64,000 nucleotides of DNA. It comes from Alkalihalobacterium chitinilyticum. Its GTDB lineage: Bacteria; Bacillota; Bacilli; Bacillales; Bacillaceae_F. Positions 25,582 through 36,250 of this stretch are shown in pieces (position 1 is the first letter of the stretch; each line of letters starts with the position of its first letter). Below the pieces are notes generated by a model, which was not told where the DNA came from, did no database searches, and worked only from the letters and a program-made list of their open reading frames with translations. The stretch covers positions 124,001-188,000 of the forward strand of contig NZ_JAOTPO010000005.1 of NCBI RefSeq assembly GCF_029028005.1, written 5' to 3'. The translations under genes and the position numbers were made by a program.

Positions 25582-26913
25582 TTAAAAATTATGATGAGGG
25601 TCATCTTTGGGTTTCGTATGGATAGCTAGTTTTTCTAGCTTTTGATGCAGATAATGCTCATCTAAAGACAAAAATTTCATTCCGTTCATGCCCTCAATAA
25701 TGTATTCAGAGAACGAGTGAATTTCTTGTTTAACCTCACGATCGTTATGTGAGGCGATAACAATTAAAGCTTCTATTATCGCTGAGATGACAGACACATC
25801 ATCGTTTGCATAATGGCGAATTTGATAGAAAGAATGATAAAGGTAATCTCGAAAGTGCTTCTGCTTCAACATCAATCGCAGGGCTCGTTTATCGTCATTA
25901 TAGAAGGCGCGCTCTACATTTTTTTGACCCAATACAGTTAATACTTTACCTAGTTCATTAATGCACGAAACAGCTGTATTCGGATCGTTAATTCCTGGAG
26001 ATAAAGCCTTTAAACAAATCTCTACTAATTTAGTTAACCCAAAATCAATATCTTGGACGGTAACTCGTTCATGACCAATAAGAAAGTAAGGTAAATAAGA
26101 ATTAGAATCTATATTCTTGGCGAGTGGCCATATATGAAGGAAAGGAGTAAATGTATCAACGTAGTCACCTAGTTGAAACTTCATCTCAATGATTACATCG
26201 TCTTGTTTCGCTTGTTCAATTAAAGCTTCAAGTTCAATTAATTGTAAATAGCCGGGTTTTTCTACATGTACGAACAAAGGTTCTGTTCGTTTAATTTCGG
26301 CACTTTCCCAATCATCCCACGGCGCATCATGATAGGAATTTTCTTTATTGTGATAATTTTTTTGTATCGCATCAACGGTGTTACGCGAGATTTGATGGAT
26401 CAAGTTGCTTACTTGAATCCAAAGAGAAACATGATGAATAAAAAAGACAAAAAAACCGACACAAATGATGGCATAGATGACAGCCACCGTCGGGGAGAAA
26501 AACAGCGATACCCCATCACGCTCTCGTAATAACAAAAGAGTTACGATGGAAAAAATAAAGCCGCTAATAAAAACCCCTAATATGCGTTGCGTATGATGGT
26601 CATTTACAAAGTTTTGCAGTGTTCGAGGGGAGAACTGTGATAAATAAGTCGTTAGAACGACCATAATGGTTGAAAAAGAAATGGTCGTCATCGTTAGTAA
26701 AGAAGCAGAGATTGCACCTAATAATGTTTGTGCTAATGCTAAATCAGTGAAAAATACAGATGGAAGAATTGCCCCTAATCGTGTGGAATAAAAAATATAA
26801 TAGTCTATTTGTACAAACAAAACAGCAAGGGCGATAGCAATCAAGCTATAAAAACTCGGTAAAAATAAAAAGCTGGATCTAAGTTGTAGTAATCTTGTCT
26901 GGAGTCGGCTCAT
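25582..26913 (-). CDS. DUF2254-family membrane protein
   Basis: A 443-aa protein. Four hydrophobic segments lie in the first 170 residues, with TMTTISFSTIMVVLTTYLSQ and FSPRTLQNFVND between, the hallmark segment of DUF2254. A soluble C-terminal half follows with ALSPGINDPNTAVSC, also typical. The start is set at the second of two adjacent ATG codons because SD GAGGTG lies 5 bases before it. Function unknown; the family is thought to be a membrane transporter or channel-like protein. Confidence 0.85.
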   Translation of the reverse strand: MSRLQTRLLQLRSSFLFLPSFYSLIAIALAVLFVQIDYYIFYSTRLGAILPSVFFTDLALAQTLLGAISASLLTMTTISFSTIMVVLTTYLSQFSPRTLQNFVNDHHTQRILGVFISGFIFSIVTLLLLRERDGVSLFFSPTVAVIYAIICVGFFVFFIHHVSLWIQVSNLIHQISRNTVDAIQKNYHNKENSYHDAPWDDWESAEIKRTEPLFVHVEKPGYLQLIELEALIEQAKQDDVIIEMKFQLGDYVDTFTPFLHIWPLAKNIDSNSYLPYFLIGHERVTVQDIDFGLTKLVEICLKALSPGINDPNTAVSCINELGKVLTVLGQKNVERAFYNDDKRALRLMLKQKHFRDYLYHSFYQIRHYANDDVSVISAIIEALIVIASHNDREVKQEIHSFSEYIIEGMNGMKFLSLDEHYLHQKLEKLAIHTKPKDDPHHNF

Positions 26914-27093
26914 CATTTCACCTCGCCTGCAGCATGTATTGCTATCACGTAAAAAATAGTGCCTTTCATGCTGTATTATTTCTTTTTAGTTAAAAATTAT
27001 GAAAAAAGTGCAGGAATTTTGTAGATTTTGCTGAATGTATGAGAGGCGAAGAGAAATCGTATGATATAAGGGAATAAAAAGGAGTGATCTTAT

Positions 27094-27513
27094 ATGACGG
27101 TCGAAAATCCGAGTCGTACTGAAATAGGAGAAATTTTAAAACGCAGCAAACGTATTGCAGTTGTAGGACTATCAACAAACCCAGAAAGAACGTCTTACAT
27201 GGTTTCAGAAGCGATGCAAAATGCAGGATATGAAATTATTCCGGTCAACCCAGCTGCGGTTGGAGAAGAAATTCTTGGTGTAAAAGCGGTTGGATCGCTA
27301 AAAGATATCGATGGTCATGTCGATATTGTTAATGTATTTAGAAGAAGTGAGCATTTGCTGGAAGTGGCAAAAGAAGCCGTGGAGATTAAGCCTGACGTAT
27401 ACTGGGCTCAACTTGGTCTTCAAAACGAAGAGGCATTTGCTTATCTACAGGAACATGGCGTAACGTCAATTATGGATCGATGCATTAAAGTTGAACATGC
27501 GTTAACCAAATAG
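27094..27513 (+). CDS. yneT: CoA-binding domain protein YneT
   Basis: A 139-aa protein with a Rossmann-type CoA-binding fold: IAVVGLSTNPERTSYMVSEA near 21-40, IIPVNPAAVGEEILG, DIVNVFRRSE, and C-terminal SIMDRCIKVEH. It lies directly before parE, the same order as yneT-parE-parC in Bacillus subtilis. SD AAAGGAGTGATC. Function not established; other members are thought to bind CoA or acyl-CoA. Confidence 0.9.
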   Translation: MTVENPSRTEIGEILKRSKRIAVVGLSTNPERTSYMVSEAMQNAGYEIIPVNPAAVGEEILGVKAVGSLKDIDGHVDIVNVFRRSEHLLEVAKEAVEIKPDVYWAQLGLQNEEAFAYLQEHGVTSIMDRCIKVEHALTK

Positions 27514-27520
27514 TTACGTA

Positions 27521-27556
27521 AGGTCCTTAACTGATTGGAAGTTAAGGACTTTTTTA
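27521..27556 (+). terminator. Rho-independent terminator after yneT
   Basis: AGGTCCTTAAC / GTTAAGGACTT with T-tract. Confidence 0.8.
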
Positions 27557-27907
27557 TCCTAAGTTGATTACCTTTAAAGTTCAATTTAAGTTAATACTTC
27601 ACGTTAAACGTGCAAAGAAATAGGTATCATTAGAAAAATGTGAATAGAGTACCAACTGTAGTACTCCAACCAAATTACAAGCAATAGAGCTTCGATTCCC
27701 TAAATTTTCGACACGGTCAGGACAAAAGTCATAAATTTTTCGTAGAAAAGCAGGAAATCGATCGTTGTGTACAAAATATACAAAGAAACAGATGTTCTTT
27801 TATGATATATTGTTTAAGGGTAAATTAGATTTTTTCCTAGTTTTAGGTTATAGTTCTATTCTAGAGAAAAGAAAAATGAATATGAGCGTGGGAAAGGAGC
27901 TTTCAAT
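27557..27907. other. parE upstream region
   Basis: No gene. A weak LexA-like dyad (27785-27798) precedes TATGAT (27801-27806). A CCTAGTTTTAGG dyad lies at 27837-27848. No confident -35 was found. Confidence 0.4.
27785..27798 (+). promoter_or_regulatory. Weak LexA-like box upstream of parE
   Basis: GAAACAGATGTTCT resembles CGAAC-N4-GTTCG with about three mismatches and is followed by TATGAT. parEC is a known LexA target in Bacillus subtilis, which makes it worth noting. Confidence 0.3.
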
Positions 27908-29881
27908 TTGGCGACAAAACAGAAATTAGAATACAATGATGATGCCATACAGGTACTCGAAGGCTTAGAAGCCGTCCGTAAACGTCCTGGAATGTACATT
28001 GGAAGTACAGACAGTCGCGGTTTACACCATTTAGTATATGAGATTGTAGACAACTCTGTAGACGAAGCGTTAGCTGGCTACGGTGATTATATAAAAGTTA
28101 CGATACATAAGGACAACTCGATCAGTGTCATTGATGATGGCCGGGGAATGCCTACGGGGATGCACAAATTAGGCAAACCGACACCTGAAGTTATCCTTAC
28201 TGTATTACATGCTGGAGGAAAGTTCGGTCAAGGTGGCTACTCAACAAGTGGGGGACTGCATGGAGTTGGTGCTTCGGTTGTTAACGCTCTATCGGAGTGG
28301 CTCGTCGTTGAAATTAAACGCGACGGAAAAGTCTATCGTCAACGCTTTGAGCACGGAGGAAAACCTGTTACGACGTTAGAACAAGTCGGTACAACAAAGA
28401 AAACAGGAACGAAAATTCATTTCAAACCAGACTCAACGATCTTCAGTATTACAACTTATAATTTTGAAACGCTTACTGAACGATTAAGAGAGGCAGCCTT
28501 CTTGCTCAAAGGGCTGAAAATAGAATTAGTTGATGAACGTAAAGATAAAGAAGCAACTGAAACGTTTCACTATGAAAGCGGCATCGAAGCTTTTGTAGAA
28601 TATATAAATGAAGATAAAGAAACATTGATGCCAGTTATCTTCTTTAGTGGTGAACAGAACGGAATAGACATGGAGTTTGCTTTTCAATTTAATGATGCGT
28701 ATACCGAAAACGTACTTTCTTTCGTTAACAATGTACGTACAAAAGACGGAGGAACGCATGAAGCTGGAGCAAAAACAGCGATGACCCGTGCGTTTAACGA
28801 GTATGCACGAAAAGCGAAGTTATTAAAAGAACGAGATAAAAACTTAGACGGTTCGGATATTCGCGAAGGTTTCACTGCAATTATTTCGGTTCGTGTACCT
28901 GAAGAGAAGTTACAGTTTGAAGGGCAAACCAAAGGAAAGCTAGGAACTGCTGATGCCAGGTCTGCTGTTGATGCGATCGTTTCTGATAAACTGGCTTACT
29001 TCTTTGAAGAAAATCCAGATCTAAGCACTATGTTGATTAAAAAAGCAATTAAAGCTGCTCAAGCGCGTGAAGCTGCACGGAAAGCACGTGAAGAAGCACG
29101 GAGCGGCAAAAAGAGAAACAAAAAAGACGTTCTTTTGAGCGGGAAACTTACGCCAGCTCAATCCAAGAACCCGAGCCGTAATGAACTTTATCTAGTAGAG
29201 GGTGACTCTGCCGGCGGTTCTGCGAAGCAAGGTCGTGATCGCAAATTCCAGGCGATCCTACCTTTACGAGGAAAAGTTATTAATACAGAAAAAGCAAAAT
29301 TAGATGACATTATGAAAAATGAAGAGATCCGCACGATTATTCACGCGATAGGTGCTGGAGTCGGCGCAGATTTTTCGATTGAAGATATAAACTACGATAA
29401 AGTTGTTATCATGACCGATGCTGATACAGATGGTGCTCACATTCAAGTTTTACTACTTACATTCTTCTATCGCTATATGAAGCCGCTTATAGAATCCGGA
29501 AAAGTCTACATTGCACTTCCACCACTTTACAAAGTTAGTAAAGGTACAGGTAAAAAAGAAGTTTTAGAATATGCATGGGATGAAGACGAACTAAAGCAAG
29601 CGATTAAAAAAATTGGTAAAGGTTATACAATCCAACGTTATAAAGGTCTAGGTGAGATGAACGCTACTCAATTGTGGGAAACGACGATGGACCCTGATAC
29701 TCGTACGCTTATTCGAGTGAAAATTGATGATATTGCTCGTGCTGAAAAACGTGTATCAACATTGATGGGAGATAAAGTTGAACCGCGCCGTAAATGGATT
29801 GAATCTCACGTTGCATTTGGTTTAGAAGAAGAAACGAACATCTTAGAAAATGAAAATATCATGGTAACGAAGGAGGATTAA
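27908..29881 (+). CDS. parE: DNA topoisomerase IV subunit B
   Basis: A 657-aa type IIA topoisomerase ATPase subunit, starting at TTG 27908. GHKL ATPase motifs: EIVDNSVDEA near 46-55, DDGRGMP near 77-83, GGLHGVGASVVNAL near 117-130. TOPRIM motifs EGDSAGGSAKQGRD and MTDADTDGAHI. C-terminal YKGLGEMN. Length and the DDAIQVLEGLEAVRKRPGMY start fit ParE rather than GyrB. It decatenates daughter chromosomes with ParC. Only one base separates it from parC. Confidence 0.93.
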   Translation: MATKQKLEYNDDAIQVLEGLEAVRKRPGMYIGSTDSRGLHHLVYEIVDNSVDEALAGYGDYIKVTIHKDNSISVIDDGRGMPTGMHKLGKPTPEVILTVLHAGGKFGQGGYSTSGGLHGVGASVVNALSEWLVVEIKRDGKVYRQRFEHGGKPVTTLEQVGTTKKTGTKIHFKPDSTIFSITTYNFETLTERLREAAFLLKGLKIELVDERKDKEATETFHYESGIEAFVEYINEDKETLMPVIFFSGEQNGIDMEFAFQFNDAYTENVLSFVNNVRTKDGGTHEAGAKTAMTRAFNEYARKAKLLKERDKNLDGSDIREGFTAIISVRVPEEKLQFEGQTKGKLGTADARSAVDAIVSDKLAYFFEENPDLSTMLIKKAIKAAQAREAARKAREEARSGKKRNKKDVLLSGKLTPAQSKNPSRNELYLVEGDSAGGSAKQGRDRKFQAILPLRGKVINTEKAKLDDIMKNEEIRTIIHAIGAGVGADFSIEDINYDKVVIMTDADTDGAHIQVLLLTFFYRYMKPLIESGKVYIALPPLYKVSKGTGKKEVLEYAWDEDELKQAIKKIGKGYTIQRYKGLGEMNATQLWETTMDPDTRTLIRVKIDDIARAEKRVSTLMGDKVEPRRKWIESHVAFGLEEETNILENENIMVTKED

Positions 29882-29882
29882 C

Positions 29883-32327
29883 TTGGCACAGACAGAGCGC
29901 TACTTAGACCTGCCACTAGAAGAAGTCATTGGCGATCGCTTTGGTCGCTATAGTAAATACATTATCCAAGATCGTGCGCTGCCAGATGTACGTGACGGCT
30001 TAAAGCCTGTACAACGCCGAATTTTATATGCGATGTACCGTGAAGGAAACTTAGCCGATAAACCGTTCCGTAAAGCCGCAAAAACAGTCGGTAACGTAAT
30101 CGGTAACTACCATCCACACGGTGATACGTCAGTGTATGATGCAATGATCCGTATGAGTCAAGATTGGAAGCTTCGCAACCTTCTTGTTGAAATGCACGGG
30201 AACAACGGTTCAATTGATGGAGATCCACCAGCAGCAATGCGTTATACAGAGGCGCGGTTATCATCGATCGCCTCTGAACTATTGCGAGATATCGATAAAG
30301 AAACAGTTGATTTCATTCCCAATTTCGATGACACGCAAGAGGAGCCTGTTGTTTTACCTTCGATGTTTCCGAACTTACTGGTCAATGGTTCCACAGGGAT
30401 TTCCGCAGGGTATGCAACCGATATTCCGCCACATCACTTAGGTGAAGTGATTGACGGTGCCATTCACTTAATGGAGAACCCGTTAGCCAGCTTAGAAGAT
30501 ATTATGGAATTTGTAAAAGGACCTGATTTTCCTACTGGAGGTATCGCTCAAGGGTTAGACGGAATTAAACAAGCATATCAAACAGGAAAAGGGAAGGTTG
30601 TATTACGAGCTAAAACAGAAATCGAAGAGCTTAAAGGCGGGCGTCAACAAATTGTTATTACTGAAATTCCATATGAAATTATTAAAGCGAACCTCGTAAA
30701 GAAAATGGATGAGCTTCGTTTTGATAAAAAAGTTGACGGAATCGCTGAAGTGCGTGATGAAACAGACAGAACGGGTCTGCGAATCGTAGTAGAATTGAAG
30801 AAGGATGCAAGCTCTGAAGCAATCTTAAATTACCTATTTAAAAATACTGATTTACAAATCACATACAGCTTTAACATGGTTGCCATTCATAATAAGCGCC
30901 CGCAATTACTCGGCTTAAGAGAAATGCTACTAGCTTATGTGAGTCACCAAAAAGAAGTTGTTACACGCCGGTCAGAATATGAGCTACGTAAAGCAAAAGA
31001 GCGTGCCCATATTGTTGAAGGACTTATTAAAGCGATCTCAATTCTTGATGAAGTGATTGCAACAATCCGCTCATCAAAAGATAAGCGCGACGCTAAAGAT
31101 AACTTAATTGCACGCTTTGAATTTACTGAACCACAAGCTGAGGCAATTGTTACGTTACAGTTATATCGTTTAACGAATACCGATATTACGACGCTTCAAA
31201 AAGAGGCTGATGAATTAGTTAAGTTAATTAATCGGTTAGAATCGATCCTTAACAGCGAGAAAAAATTAATCAGTGTTATCAAAAAAGATTTACTTCAAAT
31301 TAAGGAAAAGTTCGCAGATGAGCGTAGAACGGTCATTAAAAAAGAGGTTGAAGAAATCAAGATTGACCTTGAAGTTCTTGTTCCAGCTGAAGATGTGATG
31401 GTTACCGTAACGAAGGAAGGGTATGTGAAACGTACGAGCCTTCGTTCTTACGCAGCATCTAATAGCGAACCACCAGGAATGAAGGAAGAAGACTATGTGA
31501 TTGGTCATTATCATACGAATACTGTAGATACACTCCTAATTTTCACAAAGCTAGGAAACTACTTGCATTTACCAGTTCACCAACTTCCAGACATTCGTTG
31601 GAAAGATAACGGCCAGCATGTGGCAAACCTCGTTTCAGGATTAGGTCGTGAAGATGAAATCCTTCACTCAATGATCGTTAAAGAATTTAGCGAGGAAGAA
31701 TATTTAGTATTCTTCACGAAACATGGAATGATTAAACGAAGTCAATTGTCTCTTTATAAAGCGCAACGTTTCACAAAACCTCTCGTTGCCGTAAAGTTAA
31801 AAGAGGATGACGAAGTAGTAAATGTTCAGTTAACAAATGGCGCAACAGAAGTATTTATCGGAACTCACCAAGGCTATGGCTTATGGTTTGATGAGGATGA
31901 AGTCAATATCGTCGGTCAGCGAGCTGCTGGAGTTAAAGGAATTAACCTGAAAAAAGATGATTATGTCGTTAATGGCCATACGTTTACGTCAGGAGAAAAT
32001 GTTTATATCTTTGTTGCTACGCAACGAGGTGCTGTTAAAAAGATGTCGATGAAAGAATTTGATAAATCAACAAGAGCAAAACGTGGTCTCGTCATGTTAC
32101 GCGAGTTGAAAAAAGAACCACATCGAATTATAGGAATTGAAAAAGTTACGAGTAACGAACAAATCATCTTGATGACAAAAACGGATGCCAAAGCTTTTGT
32201 GGAAGTTGCTCATTTACGACCAAATGATAGGTATAGCAATGGATCATTTGTCATTGACAGCGCAACAGATGGGGAAGTTAACCGCATATTACAAATTGTT
32301 AGTACGGAACCAAAAAATGATGAGTAA
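29883..32327 (+). CDS. parC: DNA topoisomerase IV subunit A
   Basis: An 814-aa type IIA topoisomerase breakage-reunion subunit from TTG 29883 (SD AGGAGG in the end of parE). The active Tyr lies in AAMRYTEARL (near 119). The quinolone-determining region reads HPHGDTSVYDAM, with Ser at the usual position 80 and Asp at 84. The C-terminus has beta-pinwheel repeats (for example TKLGNYLHLPVHQLPDIRWK, TQRGAVKKMSMKEF). The terminator overlaps its last codons. Confidence 0.93.
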   Translation: MAQTERYLDLPLEEVIGDRFGRYSKYIIQDRALPDVRDGLKPVQRRILYAMYREGNLADKPFRKAAKTVGNVIGNYHPHGDTSVYDAMIRMSQDWKLRNLLVEMHGNNGSIDGDPPAAMRYTEARLSSIASELLRDIDKETVDFIPNFDDTQEEPVVLPSMFPNLLVNGSTGISAGYATDIPPHHLGEVIDGAIHLMENPLASLEDIMEFVKGPDFPTGGIAQGLDGIKQAYQTGKGKVVLRAKTEIEELKGGRQQIVITEIPYEIIKANLVKKMDELRFDKKVDGIAEVRDETDRTGLRIVVELKKDASSEAILNYLFKNTDLQITYSFNMVAIHNKRPQLLGLREMLLAYVSHQKEVVTRRSEYELRKAKERAHIVEGLIKAISILDEVIATIRSSKDKRDAKDNLIARFEFTEPQAEAIVTLQLYRLTNTDITTLQKEADELVKLINRLESILNSEKKLISVIKKDLLQIKEKFADERRTVIKKEVEEIKIDLEVLVPAEDVMVTVTKEGYVKRTSLRSYAASNSEPPGMKEEDYVIGHYHTNTVDTLLIFTKLGNYLHLPVHQLPDIRWKDNGQHVANLVSGLGREDEILHSMIVKEFSEEEYLVFFTKHGMIKRSQLSLYKAQRFTKPLVAVKLKEDDEVVNVQLTNGATEVFIGTHQGYGLWFDEDEVNIVGQRAAGVKGINLKKDDYVVNGHTFTSGENVYIFVATQRGAVKKMSMKEFDKSTRAKRGLVMLRELKKEPHRIIGIEKVTSNEQIILMTKTDAKAFVEVAHLRPNDRYSNGSFVIDSATDGEVNRILQIVSTEPKNDE

Positions 32328-32345
32328 ATACTCATCATTTTTTTC
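32312..32345 (+). terminator. Rho-independent terminator overlapping the parC stop
   Basis: AAAAAATGATGAGTA / ACTCATCATTTTTT; the left arm contains the final parC codons and stop. Confidence 0.8.
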
Positions 32346-32621
32346 TTTGTTTTAACTATATATAAAATAAAAAGGGGAAAATCCAGTATGAATGGAGGGA
32401 GATCACTATATAAAAAGATAGGATTTGCAAAGCTCAACAACAAAAGACAAATTTGCTGTTTGAGAGTTGACAAATAACGGGCGTATATCACATTAACTAT
32501 AATAATGTTATGTAAACTAAATAACAAGTTACTAGATACTGCAGCTTCTTTATGATAGAGTAATAGTATAGTTAGGTTTTATTACAAAGTGTCACTAAAA
32601 ATAATAGATGTAGGTGATAAT

Positions 32622-32948
32622 ATGATGAAACAAGAGCTATCTAATTTTTTTATTCAGAAAATTGAAACCGCAAAAGTACAGTTTGAGCGAACAATCGATT
32701 GTAAGCACACCGAGTTTGACGATTTATATCCATACATGAGTGAACAGCCACAATTCTTTTGGTATAAACGTTATGTAGCATGGCAAGAATTATTAACAGT
32801 CGTAAAACTAGCTCAAGAATTAGATCTAGACTGGAGCCAATCATTTACAGAAAAACAAGCGAAATATGTACAATCAAAGGTTCTAGATGCTAAAGTATTA
32901 GATTATTGGTACGAAGAAGTAAATTCTGAAGAAGAATCAAAAAAATAA
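32622..32948 (+). CDS. Small hypothetical protein
   Basis: A 108-aa acidic soluble protein, MMKQELSNFFIQKIETAKVQ and so on, with HTEFDDLYPYMSEQPQFFWY. ATG 32622 (or 32625) behind AGGTGA is preferred to an upstream in-frame GTG at 32589 that lacks an SD. I do not recognise the family. A good terminator follows. Confidence 0.6.
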   Translation: MMKQELSNFFIQKIETAKVQFERTIDCKHTEFDDLYPYMSEQPQFFWYKRYVAWQELLTVVKLAQELDLDWSQSFTEKQAKYVQSKVLDAKVLDYWYEEVNSEEESKK

Positions 32949-32992
32949 ATAATAACCACAATAAAATGCACATAATTATTGTTTGATACTAA

Positions 32993-33028
32993 ATCCAGTA
33001 CAGAAATTATTCTGAACTGGATATTTTT
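32993..33028 (+). terminator. Rho-independent terminator
   Basis: ATCCAGTACAGAA / TTCTGAACTGGAT, then T-tract. Between here and 33210 nothing else was recognised. Confidence 0.75.
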
Positions 33029-33210
33029 ATGGACTTAATTTAATGATTTATATAAACGATTATGTAAATATCGTACTTAATGTAACATGTTCAAAAAATG
33101 ATTTTTTTGATTCTGTCTCACTATTTTAAGTTTACTCAGGTTTTGAGACCAGAGATCTTTTTATTTTTTGAGTTCCAATAATATATATTATGTAAACTAG
33201 AAAGAAGTGA

Positions 33211-33244
33211 AAAATTAAAACTTACATCCACTTCTGTAAGTTTT
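33211..33244 (-). terminator. Terminator of the LAGLIDADG gene
   Basis: Minus strand AAAACTTACA / TGTAAGTTTT followed by AATTTTT, 12 bases past the stop at 33256. Confidence 0.65.
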
Positions 33245-33255
33245 ATAAGAATTAA

Positions 33256-34128
<873 letters not shown>

Positions 34129-34180
34129 TTACACTTATCATTTTTGTTAAAGGAAATCTCATGTAGTAACCTTTATCACC

Positions 34181-34209
34181 ATTATACGAACATATGTTTT
34201 TAATAACAA
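34181..34209 (-). promoter_or_regulatory. Sigma-A-like promoter with embedded LexA-like box
   Basis: Minus strand TTGTTA (34209-34204), 17 bases, TATAAT (34186-34181). The spacer holds CGAACATATGTTTT (34187-34200), which fits the Bacillus LexA consensus CGAACRNRYGTTYC at 13 of 14 positions. Confidence 0.65.
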
Positions 34210-34312
34210 GTGCCGTCAATTTGTTCTTTTGTTAAGAGTTTTTAAATAATGTAAAAATCATTAATCGTCAATTCGCTTACGAATAATGTTGATTACTGAT
34301 TTTTTGTACAAA

Positions 34313-34359
34313 ACAAACACCCACACTCTATTTCTTTAAGAATAAGTGCGGGTGTTTGT
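34313..34359 (-). terminator. Strong hairpin terminator, probably bidirectional
   Basis: ACAAACACCCACACT (34313-34327) pairs with AGTGCGGGTGTTTGT (34345-34359). On minus it follows the small gene at 34399-34542; on plus it is followed by a T-run. Confidence 0.7.
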
Positions 34360-34398
34360 AAGTTTTTTCGTCATGTCTGCTTTATCTTATGGAGTCCG

Positions 34399-34542
34399 TT
34401 ACCGATAGCTGTACAATTTGAAAAGATTAAAAAATGGAAGTTTAAAATATAAACAACGTCTTTTTGTTCTTGGCTGTTCACTCATTTCAACATCTTCCAT
34501 TAATGCTTGCATTGACAGCTTAAATTCTCTTGGCGACATCAT
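34399..34542 (-). CDS. Small protein of 47 aa, unknown function
   Basis: Starts MMSPREFKLSMQALMEDVEM with SD GGAGG 7 bases upstream (AAAGGAGG). The C-terminal half is basic and hydrophobic (RTKRRCLYFKLPFFNLFKLY), suggesting an amphipathic or membrane-associated tail. It is flanked by a terminator at 34313. I do not recognise it. Codons and the strong SD support expression. Confidence 0.55.
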   Translation of the reverse strand: MMSPREFKLSMQALMEDVEMSEQPRTKRRCLYFKLPFFNLFKLYSYR

Positions 34543-34710
34543 AATGTGACCTCCTTTCTATTGTAATAAAATAGGACTTACATCACTACTATATATGTAT
34601 TTTACAGGTAGGTGCAATAATTAAGACTTGTTTTATTAAAAAAATTTACTCTATTTAAAATTATGTGAAAAATGTATTGGTGAATGCTCTTTATGCTGCC
34701 TCCAGACAAA

Positions 34711-34741
34711 TAAAAAGGCGCACCCTTAAAGGGTTACGCCT
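34711..34741 (-). terminator. Terminator of the tryptophanase-like gene
   Basis: Minus strand AGGCGTAACCCTT / AAGGGTGCGCCT followed by TTTTTATTTG, 60 bases after the stop of the minus-strand gene. Confidence 0.8.
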
Positions 34742-34801
34742 CATCTTATAAAATTAGCATTATCTTATGATATCTTTTTGCCATACCATTTTTAACTTCT
34801 T

Positions 34802-36250
34802 TTACAAACTTTCACCGAAATCTTCTCTAAACTTAGCTGCTAATTGTTCAGGCCAATTCGAGTTAGCTTCTAATCTTCCGAAAAAGAAGCGTAATACTTT
34901 TGGTTCTTCAACATATGTTAAACCGCCAATGAGATCACGGTTTTCGTATAGCCATGCGATACGGTCGACAGCATATTTCACTTGAGAAAGAGTATATACA
35001 CGGCGCGGCATCGCTAACCGTAGTAATTCCATGTGTGCTAACGTTTCACTTCCATCTTCTTCTCTTTGTTCGGATAATGTTCCCCTTTCCATTCCTCTGA
35101 CACCACTGACTAGATATAGTGCTGCTGCGAGAGCACCTGCAGGATACTTTGTTTGTGGAAGGTGATCAAGAAATTCCATCGCATTCAAGTGGCAACCTAA
35201 CCCGCCCGCAGGAGTTACAACAGGAACACCTTTTTTTACAAGTTCGTCAGTCATATACGCGATAAATTGTGGACCTTGATTGATCATATTCTCTTCCATT
35301 GTCTCTTCTAAACCGATAGTTAAAGCTTCCATTTCGCGAACAGACATTCCGCCGTAAGTAAGGAAGCCTTCGTAAAGCGGAACCAGTTCACGCATCTTAA
35401 GATAAGCTTCTTTATTGTTTGTACAAACTCCTCCACCACGAGCACACCCGAGTTTACGTGCAGAGAAATAAACAATATCACACAGATCAGAAATGGCCCC
35501 TGTAATCTCTTTAATGCTCATCTCTTTACATTTTTCTTCTCGCTGTTTAATAAAGTAAAGATTGTCTGCTAACAAACTAGCATCCAGAACGAGCATAAGA
35601 TCATACTTATCGCAAACTTGTCGCACTTCTTCTAGGTTTTCTAAAGCAAAAGGCTGACCGCCAATAAGGTTTGTTCCTGCTTCTACACGGACAAATGAGA
35701 TTTTTTCTCGACCATGCTCTTCAATTAGCGCATTAAGTTTGTCTATGTCCATGTTCCCCTTAAAAGGATGCTCGCTCGTAATTTTTAATGCTTCGTCTGT
35801 GAAGATCTCCTCTACAGTTCCCCCGTTTATCACGATATGAGCTTTAGTTGTTGTAAAATGATAATTCATTGGGACGATTGTTCCTGGTTGAACAAACACT
35901 TGTGAAATAATATTTTCACAAGCTCTTCCTTGGTGCATAGGTAAGAAAAATTCTTTTTTAAATATTTCTCGTACTTTATTGTCCAATTTAGTAAACGTCG
36001 TAGACCCTGCATAGCTGTCATCCGCCTCTAACATAGCGGCTTGCTGTTTGTCACTCATTGCATTAACACCGCTATCCGTTAGCATGTCCATGAATATATC
36101 ATCATTTTTCAGCAAAAATGTATTAAAGCCTGCTTCCTCGATTGCCTCTAAGCGACGTTCAACTGGTTTAAGGTTGATTTTCTGTACAATTCGCACCTTA
36201 TGCATCTCTAAAGGTACTTCTTCCCCATAATAAAATTTCACTTCAGACAC
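34802..36250 (-). CDS. Tryptophanase / tyrosine phenol-lyase family beta-eliminating lyase
   Basis: A 482-aa PLP enzyme. The PLP-binding Lys266 is in SARKLGCARGGG, where other members have S-x-KK; Asp223 (VLDAS) contacts the cofactor nitrogen. QGRACE (107-112), NGGTVEEIF and GGVC are conserved family stretches. The Arg before the Lys differs from the usual Lys-Lys pair. Members cleave tryptophan or tyrosine to indole or phenol, pyruvate and ammonia; which substrate applies is unclear. No leader peptide or T-box was seen upstream. Confidence 0.87.
   Translation of the reverse strand: MSEVKFYYGEEVPLEMHKVRIVQKINLKPVERRLEAIEEAGFNTFLLKNDDIFMDMLTDSGVNAMSDKQQAAMLEADDSYAGSTTFTKLDNKVREIFKKEFFLPMHQGRACENIISQVFVQPGTIVPMNYHFTTTKAHIVINGGTVEEIFTDEALKITSEHPFKGNMDIDKLNALIEEHGREKISFVRVEAGTNLIGGQPFALENLEEVRQVCDKYDLMLVLDASLLADNLYFIKQREEKCKEMSIKEITGAISDLCDIVYFSARKLGCARGGGVCTNNKEAYLKMRELVPLYEGFLTYGGMSVREMEALTIGLEETMEENMINQGPQFIAYMTDELVKKGVPVVTPAGGLGCHLNAMEFLDHLPQTKYPAGALAAALYLVSGVRGMERGTLSEQREEDGSETLAHMELLRLAMPRRVYTLSQVKYAVDRIAWLYENRDLIGGLTYVEEPKVLRFFFGRLEANSNWPEQLAAKFREDFGESL

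Noticed and set aside
30090-30160. ParC Asp at the position equal to residue 84 as quinolone resistance
   Set aside because: Asp is a natural residue at the equivalent position of many type IIA topoisomerases and Ser80 is unchanged, so no resistance can be claimed.
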